Source of the DNA: Eutrigla gurnardus
Lineage: Eukaryota; Chordata; Actinopteri; Perciformes; Triglidae
DNA length: 64,000 nucleotides
NCBI GenBank assembly: GCA_963514095.1
Contig: OY741279.1
Coordinates: 8,082,322 to 8,146,321, forward strand
Reading direction: 5' to 3'
Shown: positions 53,847 to 64,000 of the stretch, one piece after another
Layout of the letters: every line of letters starts with the position of its first letter
Numbering within the stretch: the first letter of the stretch is position 1
The notes under the pieces: generated by a model
Database searches by the model: none
Told to the model about the DNA's origin: nothing
Seen by the model: only the letters and a program-made list of their open reading frames with translations
Position numbers and translations under genes: made by a program

Positions 53847-55910
53847 AAGACCTGCAGCAAAGCATTTGTCCCGAGAGATGAGCGTCTCCACAGAGCAGAC
53901 TCTGACGTTCCTGCAGCCTTCACGCCGTTACAGTGCCTTCAAGACAACGCTCTGGGACAAACATGTGGACGCCACGAGAGAAACGGGGATTCTTGAACAG
54001 AACCGTGCAGATACTGCGCGTGCAGCGATCGATGGACTGAGTTTGTTGAAGAGCAGCACTGTGATTAGATTACCCTCCATGTGAAAAACTGCAACAAGTG
54101 AAGAAACTTTTTTTGTGTGTGTGTCACTCCGCTCCAGTGCAGAGGCCTTAAGTGATACGGTAAATATAAACCAGTAACAAATAACAGCCAGCCTTTATCT
54201 CCCCGCGTTATTATCATTATTTAATTATATTTGTTTTACTACTGTTTTACTACGGACAACGACGGACACACAAATCATGCCAAGAACCACAGCAGCACGC
54301 CTTAATGTCAAACGTAGCAGCATGGAGGAGATGCAGGAAGTGTACTTCTTGTACAACTATAGATCTTCACACTTTTCATCACAGTGCAATATGAAATCTA
54401 CATTTCAAAAACTCAAAAGCAATGTCTTTTTTTTACAAAATAAACAATACGCCTGTCACTTAAGTATCCACGGACCTCAGTGTGGTCAGTTTTGTGGTCT
54501 AAAAACATGATGAAATCTGTGGATTCATCCAGAGTATGTGATGAAGCACGTTGCTATTCAGTGTTTTCATTCATTTAGCACCACACGTCAATAATCTATC
54601 CAATCATCTTCCTATCAAACGATAGCAAATAAAACTATCTGCAAGGCAAAATACCAGGGGGGGCAAATGGAAAAGAAATAGGATGTGATTAGTGAGTCGG
54701 GCCACTGATTACAGACACTTACATGTGATGCTAATGATTGTAATGCACGTGTGTAATTTCCTAGTGCATCTAATAATACATAGAAAAGCTTATCAAGACA
54801 ATTTCTCATGAACTTACTGTAACTACGAGAGAATCAACAAGACATCCATCACTCCTCAACACCAGAGATATGACCCATGACCCCAAACCCCTCCACCCCC
54901 ACACACTTTGTGCAATAGGAACAGCTCCCTGGTGGCCTTTCTTAATCTGTGTGTCGTTGCCGTTGGACTGCCGTTGGATTTAAAATGTAAAAACAAAAAA
55001 AACAAATAGATGCCAGTTTTGACACCTACATGATGAACTACCTATGCAGCCTAAAGAACCATCACGTGAAGAATGTGGACGGATGTGACGGCACACAGCT
55101 CCCTCTGCTGACACAAGTGCAGATGTGCATAAAAAAAAGCGTTAATCCTGCTTGTATTTATTATTAAAGACACAGCCCCAAACCACACAGTCATCTAATC
55201 ATCATCTATGAGCTGAAGGTTGTTTGATCGACTGTAAAGATGATTGTTACCCATACTCAATGCTTTAATTTGTTTGTGACAAACATGGGAGGGGGCAACA
55301 TGTGTAAATGTGTCAAATCGCCACATGTAATTACCAAAAATAAATATATGAGCATACATGTAAAAAACTCCACTCCAGTATAATTGTAATACACCATTTG
55401 TGATATATTGTAAGTTCCTCGGTGTGCACTAACACTACCCGATGCCCTTCCTCTGTGTCCAAATGTAGCTCTAATGAGGAGACTAATAAAGCAAAGCATT
55501 TTTACACAATGCAAATGGTTTGTATGTAAACGATCGGTGTCATTCATTCCACTTCAAGTGCATGTGTGACGTGTATCACCTCACCATTCGATGACGATTC
55601 AGAGGATCACGATTCAATTATTAAACGATTCTCGATGCAGGAAATTGAGACACATAATTTAATCATTTCACCTAGTCAAAAGTGATTACTGATGCATTTA
55701 AATAGGAATAAACAGAGGATTGTGTTTGAAAACAAAATATTCCAACTTTATGGGCAACAGTGTATATATATTTATTTAAATAAACATTTTAAAATCGATT
55801 CTAGACTTTCCTGCATCGATGCACAAAGCAGCACGATGCATCAAAGAATCTATTATTTCCCCCATGACATTCATAAAGTAACTTCCTCCTCATTCTGGCA
55901 GTTTCAGTCA
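53847..55910 (+). other. gata4 3'UTR and tail-to-tail intergenic region
   Basis: The 3'UTR starts after the TAG at 53844. AATAAA signals occur at about 54439 and AATAAA-like signals near 55487, so the UTR may be long. The rest, up to the convergent minus-strand gene, has no coding signal. Confidence 0.5.
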
Positions 55911-58026
55911 TCAGACTACTTCCGAAAACTTGATCCTCCCAATTTGTAAATATTCTTTTGAGAACCTCACAGCGTCTTTGATAAAAAGCTGGACGGTACA
56001 CTGATTGAAGTCTTCGGTCAGCTTCTCCCTGATGAGCTCGGCGTATTTCTCCTGCATCATCTCCGTCCAACACCGTTGAAACGTGAGTCTCACTTGATCC
56101 CTGTTGACCTCGGACACTTGCGAGCCGAAACTGTAAGTGACCGCAAACGCACGTCCTCTTTCTAAATATTCCTCATAGCTTCCACTTCCTTCAAGCAGAA
56201 CACCTGCATCGTCAATCACACCCGTCGCCTCCCGTGTGCACATTTTTTTCTCCTCTTCTGGTTTGCTTTCAAAAATGCCGTGCATGTTTCTGAAGTAGCT
56301 CTTCCAGTCCTGCCCCTGCGAGAGGTTTATCGAGGTGAAACTCACAGATCTCAGGAGGTGTTTCACAGAAGAAAAAAGAATTTCACATAAAGGATTAAGA
56401 TCAGTCTTTTCAGCTGCTTTAAGGTAGCACTCATGGTCTTCACTCTGATCAATACAGGCCACTTGGCTGTAGTTAATATCCCTGAACAGGGTTTCTTTTG
56501 TTCCTTTGAAGCCCCAGCATTTCATATAACCGATGTGAGTCTTCACTCCATACACGCTCCACCACTCCTGAGCTTTCTGGCACAGCTTCAGCATGCACGG
56601 AGCTGTGTTTCTAGCCAAACACGGGCTGTTCATGGTGAAAACGTACACCTTCCAGTCCTCCGAGGCGGACCCCGACTCCAGAATCTCCTCAGTTTGTTTA
56701 ATAATGACGTCCTCACTGTGTTCGCCCTTATTGTAGTTGGGATAATAAGGTCCATACATGACGACCTCGTCTCGTTTCTCAATAACGGCCCACGAATGCT
56801 GCTTATCTCCTGCGCCGCATTCCTCAGTGATGTCACGGTGAAACTCCAAAAACCTCTCGTTGACTGAGTCTTTGAGTGAAATGTCTCCGGTGACGTGTCT
56901 GAGCGTGAGATGCTCCAACACTTTCTGCACAGAGTGTTGTGTGTCAGCCCAGGATGACATCTGCTCGAAGAAGCACTCTGTGTCAGTCAGGTATTTTGAT
57001 CCTCTGTGAAACCAGCTCGTCCTGTAACAAAGAGATACCTCATTGTGGGCAAATGACACGAACTAGCTAAGAAATAGATCGGGAACTTGACCTTTAGACA
57101 AGGCCATGCTAGCTGTTTCCCCCATGTTGCCAGATGTTATGCTAAACTAAGCTAACGGGAAATGAGAGGAGTATTTTCATCCAATGCTCTGCAAGAAAGC
57201 AGTAAATGCAAATTGTTTATGTTAAATGCGTGTGGGATGTATCTAACAGTGAGTTTGCAGATCATAACCAACTAAATACACCTCACCCCTCCCTTTCCAA
57301 GCGTGTCAGCTTTCAGGTATAATGTAAAAATGGGAACTGTCCCTTGTGGGCTACCATACAAACTTGACAGGGCAACATGTAAATATGATTTTTCATTTCT
57401 GCCAATAAATCTGCCTAAACCTGACACACTGCTCTATTCTATGTATATATTTGTAGGGATGTAATAGATATATTCTGTGTATATACATTATGAAATACAC
57501 GAAACATAATGATATACATCATGTAAAACATATAATATGACATATAATACTATAAGTCTGACACAGGATTAATACCAAGAGGAAGTGAAAATGTGACACC
57601 TGAAATATATGTCCTTAAACAACCAAAGCTCACAAATAAACCTGACACTTTCCTGTTTCCTGCATCACCTCACATAAACGTTTCACCCCCACATGGACTC
57701 AACATATACTGTACTTACTTCAGTCCGCTGTGCTCTCTCAGAGTTTTCAGACTGGTCGAACATTTCTTCGGGCACAGCGGAGGCTCCCATTCATATCCAT
57801 CAAACGAAGGTCGTTTACGTCTCAACCTTGAATGAAAACAGGCTGATTATTGTGGAGAATCAGAGAATAGTGGGTGTCGAGTAGCTGTTAAAATGAACCA
57901 ACTACTGATTGTGGGACATCTGAGGACAACATCAGGTTTCTTTGAAAGAATACATGAATTAAAGAGCCTATTCATTGCCTTCAGCCATTGTTTTTATCTT
58001 GAGTTTACTCACGTGAGAAGTTCCAT
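55911..58026 (-). CDS. Putative zinc-dependent deaminase-fold protein, uncharacterised
   Basis: Three minus-strand exons (58026-58013, 57826-57719, 57021-55911) join in phase to 410 codons plus stop. The ATG at 58026 opens the 14-nt first coding part. I do not recognise a named gene. Residues about 115-220 show the layout of a cytidine-deaminase fold: two short strands (SWAVIEK, EVVMYGPY), a helix opening with His-Ser-Glu (H142, E144; the HxE motif), a strand running into SPC (C175), then further cysteines (C183, C188) giving a PC(x4)C pattern at APCMLKLC, then a strand THIGYMKCW. The remainder (about 230-410) is a mixed helical region without a recognised domain. No signal peptide or membrane segment is seen. 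It lies tail-to-tail with gata4 and head-to-head with fdft1. The substrate is unknown; loss of activity cannot be excluded because the cysteine spacing is unusual. Confidence 0.75.
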
Positions 58027-60453
58027 CCAGACTCCTGGTTTCTCAGAATGCAATTAAATCAAAAACATCCTCTTTTCTCTTGTAGGTTCAGTCATACAAA
58101 CATCACAAGAGAAAGCCAAACAGTTGCACTCCCAACATGTTAAGGCCAACTGCTTGAGTGCTTGCGACTTTCGGCACTGAGCTCCTCCTCTCCATAATGC
58201 TCAGAGCGATACAGAGTTTAACTTAACGACTCAGCCCTTCCAGTTTGACAAGTTCACGGGAGGTTGAGGAGGAGATGTCAACTTTCCCTGACAAGGGTGG
58301 AAGACAAATGACAACGTATGAGATACTTCTGGTTCATTTTATGGGTCAGGTATTTCACGCAAGCTGCGAATCATGGGCGTCACTTTCACTCTGAAAGTGA
58401 TGGGGTCTACTTTTTGTTAGCAACACCTTTAGACACAGGATTTACAAAGTCGTGCTGCAGCCTAATCATAACCTTCAAGACATTATCAACACCTGGCCAA
58501 GCTGGAGACGGGGTTGACCTGTATCCGAGCTGCGATGCCAGTCGCTAAAGATGCAGCTGGACATGTTAAAGGCCAATTACACCTACGGAACCTGCCTGTC
58601 ATGAGGAACATGGTACCCGAGGACCTTGGTCTCTTGTGCGTTTGGTGCTCGTTGTTCATCTCCTGAGGCGGAGGGAAGCTGAAGACCTGGTTTCACTCTT
58701 CAATGTCTCTTCAATGAGAGAATGCAGAAGAAACTATGTCAAGAATGTGTTAAAGTTTCCAATCGTTGACGTTTTTGGGTCATTTCAGAAGGGGAATTCT
58801 TTTTAACCTGCTGCTGCACAGAGTGCTGTTCATCCTGGCCCGCTGCTGCATACTTTTACAAAGTGGTGGGGACATGTCCCCAGTGTCCCCAGTGTCCCCA
58901 GCGTAAATGACACCTATATGCTGCAACTGCAAAAATCTATTAAAATATAATGGCACAATTATGGCTTGTTCACATGACTGAAAAATGATCTCAAACGTGT
59001 TTATTATTGGAAAGCTGACATTGTGAGAGGAGATATGCAGTTTTTGTTGCCTCATATTGCAGTTAATTTGTGTTACTGTGTTATCATTTTGATAAACACA
59101 CTTCATTCTTTTGTGTTCAAAAGGGTTTGGTGTGTTTAAACCCAGACTATCACTATGATGAATGAAGTATGACTGCAATAATCAAACTGGAGTAAGAATA
59201 CTGTTTGTCCAATGTTATCCGTGGGATTCAAAAAATAAAAAGGCAGACATTAAAAGTTATGTAGAGCGATACAAGATGACGTCCGGTGATATATTAAACC
59301 ATTTTGAACTCATCAAAACAACAAATGTGGAGGTTTGTTGGCTCCTTATCATTAGTGTATATTTGTGCAATTCTTCAGCAGCAACACAGCAAACTGTGAT
59401 CAGTCTCCTTCGTGCTTTTCTCATGGTGTCTGAGAAATGTTGTCAGCTGATGGAAGTCAACATGTAAAAAAAAAGTGTTTGTGTAAAATCAAAAGGCATG
59501 CGAGCAGATATGAGGAGACTGTTAATACAGACAGAGCCATGCAGAGGAACACGTTTGACAGGATCTGGGTGTTATATTGTGTTTCATTTCCGACAGAGAA
59601 GCTTCTCTGTGCTTTCAGGTCATGGTTTGTTTGAGAACTGAATTGTCACAATAAAACTTACGTTTTTTAAATAAAATACCTCAACTATCTACAGTATAAG
59701 CGTCTCTTTGTTTCTTCAAATCAGTACCTCTGCCAGTGACATGCCATGATACTGGCGGGCTATTATTCCAAAATCTGAATATGTCCCATTGTTCTGAAGG
59801 CCCATTGCTCCAACAATACAAAAAAACAAAAGGAAGAATGTGACAAATTATTATGTAGAATGCCGTCTCTGGACCTTCCTGTCGTGTTCCTACTATGAGA
59901 AAGGCATGACCCATCTTACTCTGCCTCTGATTGGCTTACCCTGATCTTCTTACCCTAACCAATCTCACTCCTCGTGCCAAAACCTAACCGACCCAAGTAC
60001 GAGCCAGTCTCTTATCTGGTATTGTCAGGTGTCTCAAGCAGGTAGCGGGTCTAGGAATGCTAACACAACATACGCCTGACCCCCATCACAGTCATAGTGA
60101 GCATGATAGCATGCTGACATTAGCATTTAGCTCAACACGCTGCTCAGAGAAACAATAACCACAGACATGGGGAAGAGCATCTTTCCTGATCCAGTTTGAT
60201 CTTTGATGCCATTAAACTTACTTATAGGATTGCTGCAAGCCTTCACACACACCGCTGCCAGACGGCAGCTTTCACTGCAGTGTTTCCCTTTAACGCATTT
60301 TAAAATACATTTTACAGGCAATTCATACACCGAGTTGTTACATAATTAATTACAACTTCATAGCCTCCTATTTTCATGTGTTGGATGTATGGTAGATGGT
60401 CAAAAAAGTACTCTGGTTTAAAGTTGACCTATTTAAGTATTAGTTGTATTTAT

Positions 60454-60545
<92 letters not shown>

Positions 60546-60610
60546 CAGGTATAACCCATCAGTCCCACGATTATGTAATTCAATGAACAGGTATAGGTTC
60601 CCCCATTCAC
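58027..60610. other. Intergenic between the deaminase-like gene and fdft1
   Basis: No gene is supported. It contains a palindromic ggggacatgtcccc at 58868-58881, followed by short tandem GTCCCCAGT units, and (AC)44 at 60456-60544 close to the fdft1 promoter. Confidence 0.55.
60456..60544. repeat. (AC)44 microsatellite upstream of fdft1
   Basis: This pure 89-bp run lies about 80 bp before the first CCAAT box of the presumed fdft1 promoter. Confidence 0.97.
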
Positions 60611-60614
60611 ATGC

Positions 60615-60897
60615 ATAAGGGACCAATCAGAAGCGGCGCTCTGCCGACAGTCGACTGAGGCGGGGCATCACACCAGACGCTCCGGTCGCTCATTGGACAC
60701 TGCCCGCTAGGCCCATGACTCGCCAGCCAATCAGGCGCGTCAGTCGATGTGACGACGTCTCCAACCGAGAGCCGCTCTCTGTCTGTGGATGTTGCTGCCG
60801 CCGCTGCATGTCAGCGACGCATCGCTTCGATGCGGAACATCTCCCCGGGTTTTACACACCAGTTTTGGCAGAGGAGCAGCCGAGCAGCCGAAGCAAC
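60615..60897 (+). promoter_or_regulatory. fdft1: fdft1 promoter and 5'UTR
   Basis: The region is CpG-rich, with CCAAT boxes at 60623-60627 and 60727-60731 and an inverted one (ATTGG) at 60692-60696. An SRE-like ATCACACCAG at 60667-60676 lies between them. Clustered NF-Y and sterol-regulatory sites are known for mammalian squalene synthase promoters, so sterol control is a reasonable inference. No clear TATA box is present. Confidence 0.5.
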
Positions 60898-63235
60898 ATG
60901 GACATCCTGAAGTCGCTGGGCCACCCGGAAGAGATCCTCAACCTCTTCAAGTTTAAAATGGGGGGCTGCAGCACCGTCATGCCAAAGTTGGATTATGTAA
61001 GTAGACCCTCCTGTTTAACAAAATATATGCGGAGAATAAAACACGTGGTCGTATGAATGTGAAGGTTGCATTCTCTGGAATCATCCGTCTGTTGTTATTG
61101 TTGCCGCGTATCACGTCAAGGGTCGCAGGGGAGGCTGATCCCAGATCAGTACTAGGATCAAGTAGCACATAATGTCCCCCCCTTTAACAGCATCAGCATC
61201 ATTCTGTACCCACACACAGGCCTGTTTACAGATAGGCTGCATTGTAGTGGATTGACCTATATGGTGCCACCGGAGTCAGCTGTTAGCTGGACTAATTAGA
61301 TCCCTCGCTGTTGTGTTGAATCAAACGCACACAGGTGGATGTGACCATTGACTTGGGATTTGCGTTACGTAATGAGCTTGGAGGATGTGTGTGTGCTGTG
61401 CGCATGTTTGACGGATAATCCCAATGTTTTAACACCAATGTGACCGAGAGAGAGAGACAGAACCTGCTCAGACTGCAGTGAGTCTTCATTGGGCCTTTAT
61501 TATCAGTTTCAATCAATCACATCCATGAGTTTAGAAATTAAGCATAATATTACATATCTTTTTCAGGATAGTGTTCAATACAAGAGCTTCCTATTTCCTG
61601 CAGTGCAAATAATTCCTTTGTTCAGAGTACAGACAGGTGCAACTACCACAGTGCAGGGGATATATGCAGAAAGGTAAATTTATTTCTAAAGATGTATTGG
61701 CCAGCTGTTTATGGTTTGTCTGATCGTAAATATATGGGCTAAAATTGTAATAGCCTGCTTCCAAACCTCTGACCACCACCAGCAATCCAGTTTGACTCTC
61801 AGGCGAAAGTTCAAAGGTGGTGACCCCAAATCATTTTCATTGTGAGAGCACTTTACCTGTTAATATCTGGCCCCCTTTAACACTCTTAATATCACAGAAT
61901 CTGACAGGTCAGATATGTTACTGTTACAACTATATCCTGTCCTTCCTACTGTCTCCCACCAGGTGTCAACAAAATACACTCCATGAAAATAATTCGCAGC
62001 AACTTCCCCACACAGATTGATTCACCTCATTGCCCGGTTCTTCAATTCTGGTTGAACTAATCTGGGCCAACATGCTGTTATCAAGATAAAACAAAAATAA
62101 TCCTGTTTCTTCTTATCCAGCCATTTGAGGGTTGATTGGTTAGTCAATGTGATCAGCTGATGACTGATGGGCGTTCCTCCATGAGCTATTTAAGTGATCA
62201 TTGCAAAGATGCAAGAAAAAGATCAACTTGGGAGACTCTCTAAACAGTATTCAGCAATGTATGTTATAACATACACATTTTCACTTAAATGTAAAATTTA
62301 AAAACATGTTCTGGCTCCATTGATCTAACTACTTTGCTCATGATACCTTATATAAAATTTGGTTTGGTGATTTTTTTTTCTGGACACACTTTTATTTGTG
62401 TATATATGTTATCATGTATAAGTACAGCCAACTTAATTGTGATATTTAGAAGAACAGATCTAGTGATTTTACATGAACCTGCTGCACAAGTCTGCTTGTT
62501 GCTATGACAACAACGCACTGTTTTATGTGTTTTATAATCAAAACACTCCACGCACTAATGCAGCTTTATGGCCTGCATTATAATGTAGCCTGTAATCTTG
62601 TGTTGAGCAGCCACGTTTCCGGGTTCGCAGCAGAGAGTGAACCGTGCCACTGGTGTTGTTTTGGGTTAGAAGTGGGAGGAGCCACGGTGGTACGATAACA
62701 GTAGATCTACAAACGCTGCGGATGGACCCTGCTCGCCTTCACAGCGAGGTTAGGCTGCTTTGAGGTCCGCGGTGCGCGTCCTCCTAAGCGTTGTTCACCT
62801 TACTCGACCCCCAGCCCGCTTGTCCTCTAGGCCATATGTTTCAAACTCGCCCACCAGCCCTGGCGTCGACGCGGGCGGACTGCTTCCATAGCTGCGGGCT
62901 CGGTCCTGCCGTCAGGTTACTCGTATGGCCGGAGCTTGCTGCAAGTGTCCAGTCTCTCTGTCCGTGTTCAAGCGCTCTCTCTCGGTGGCGCCGCGGGGCT
63001 GCGCGTCCGCTCCTCGGTCCCTCCTACCGGGCTGGAGGCTCGGGGAGCGGGGCCTGCAGGAGGCCGCCCGACCCTCCAGCGCCTTCAGACCCGCGGGCTT
63101 CTACCGACACACGACCTTCTTCTGTGTCTCCTGCCAGGAGTCCATGAGCGAGAGTCTGCGGACGTGCTATCTCTACCTGAACCAGACCAGCCGCAGCTTC
63201 GCAGCGGTGATTCAAGCGCTGGACGGGGAGTTAAG
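60898..63235 (+). CDS. fdft1: Squalene synthase (farnesyl-diphosphate farnesyltransferase), 5' two coding exons
   Basis: Exon 1 is 60898-60996 (33 codons, MDILKSLGHPEEILNLFKFK...KLDY, donor GTAAGT). Exon 2 is 63138-63235 (ESMSESLRTCYLYLNQ, TSRSFAAVIQALDGEL, donor GTGGGT); it joins in phase and ends two bases into an Arg codon. The sequence matches squalene synthase closely. The enzyme condenses two farnesyl diphosphates to squalene at the ER membrane, the first committed step of sterol synthesis. Catalytic aspartate-rich motifs and the membrane anchor lie beyond the right edge. gata4-fdft1 proximity is also seen on human 8p23. Confidence 0.93.
60997..62600 (+). other. fdft1 intron 1 (left part)
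   Basis: This is AT-rich intronic sequence with no supported gene or clear repeat. Confidence 0.6.
62601..63137 (+). promoter_or_regulatory. CpG-rich block upstream of fdft1 exon 2; possible alternative first exon
   Basis: The sequence switches from AT-rich to strongly GC/CpG-rich just before exon 2. A frame opening with ATG at 62925 (MAGACCKCPVSLSVFKRSLS) reads without a stop into exon 2 in the correct frame. If transcription starts here, it would replace the 33-residue first exon with a basic, acid-poor N-terminus of about 71 residues. The normal acceptor (ctcctgccag) is also intact at 63137, so this may equally be ordinary intron. Confidence 0.3.
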
Positions 63236-63831
63236 GTGGGTGAAGGCTGGCGTCAGGTGAGGAGGAGGGGTGTGTCTGCCTGCACGTTTACTTTCCTGAA
63301 GGGAAGAACCAGGGGCGTTGGCTGGGGTACTTCCCTTTTCTGCACTAGTAGGCCTAAAATAGGTGCAAAACACTCCAAAATATCAAAACTAAACTAGTAT
63401 GAGCAGTGTAGAGTGGATCAATTCCTCCATAAAACAGCCAGCAACATAATGATAGTATGTCCTGTGGAGTTGCAATAATGAATGACAGCAAAGCTCCAGG
63501 ATAGTTTATCAATAGCTAATAGAAATAGCCTCAATAAACCATAATGCACTGCAGCCCCAAGCCTTTATAGGGGCCTATTAGGCCTAATACCAGAGAACAA
63601 TATTAATTTATTTCTGTCAACTACCAAGGAAAAAACATATCTGTGATTGAAGCCGCATTTAGATGCTGTATGACCAAGAACACATTATACAGTAAAACAT
63701 GTCACTTAGGGCTGCAAATGACCCATTATCAATTAATCTATAGATATGTTTACATCATAGACTACATAGCATGTCCCAAGAATATCGGCTATTATCAGCT
63801 ATTCAGAAGGAGATTTAATGTGAGTAAAATT

Positions 63832-63878
<47 letters not shown>

Positions 63879-64000
63879 GATCAACGGGAATCTTCTACAT
63901 ATAGACCAACCTGGTCTTTGATGACCTGCTCCACATGCCTGCTATTGTGTTTATGTCTTTTGAATCCATTATATTGACGTTTAAATTAAAGCCGTCTCCC
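63236..64000 (+). other. fdft1 intron 2 (partial) with (AT)20
   Basis: This is intronic sequence up to the window end. A pure AT run lies at 63834-63874. I see nothing else. Confidence 0.7.

Overview
This is vertebrate nuclear DNA, almost certainly from a ray-finned (teleost) fish. The genes are split by GT-AG introns and encode vertebrate-specific proteins. (CA)n, (GA)n and (GGAA)n microsatellites are very dense. Loci that are dispersed in mammals (ppp1r13b; hint3-ncoa7; gata4-fdft1) lie side by side. All exon models were assembled by eye from splice-site consensus, reading-frame phase and recalled family sequences; no alignment was run.

Layout, left to right. (1) 220-14340, minus strand: the 5' half of ppp1r13b (ASPP1), with six coding exons, a CpG-rich promoter near 14.3 kb, and a 3' end outside the window. 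(2) 15766-19669, minus: two complete five-exon HIT-family genes in tandem, both hint3-like. (3) 21853-33720, minus: a complete 17-coding-exon ncoa7 (LysM plus C-terminal TLDc domain, 780 aa), including a 21-nt microexon and a 638-bp GGAA tract that fills most of one intron. (4) 33939-34010, plus: a tRNA-Glu(CTC) gene. (5) 34.0-46.4 kb: no gene I can support, but many CA/GT microsatellites. (6) 46749-53846, plus: gata4 in six coding exons; exon 5 is split by a 1428-bp hAT-like element that puts an in-frame TAG directly after codon 316. (7) 55911-58026, minus: a three-exon, 410-aa protein with the motif layout of a zinc-dependent nucleoside/nucleic-acid deaminase. (8) 60898 onwards, plus: the first two coding exons of fdft1 (squalene synthase), with a CCAAT-rich promoter and a possible second promoter/first exon near 62.9 kb.

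The genes do not form a pathway. gata4 is a cardiac/endoderm transcription factor, ncoa7 an oxidative-stress/V-ATPase-associated TLDc protein, ppp1r13b a p53-binding apoptosis regulator, hint3 a nucleotide hydrolase and fdft1 a sterol-synthesis enzyme. The most notable items are the transposon inside the gata4 coding exon, the uncharacterised deaminase-like gene between gata4 and fdft1, and the tandem hint3 pair in which one copy ends in a CaaX-like tail.
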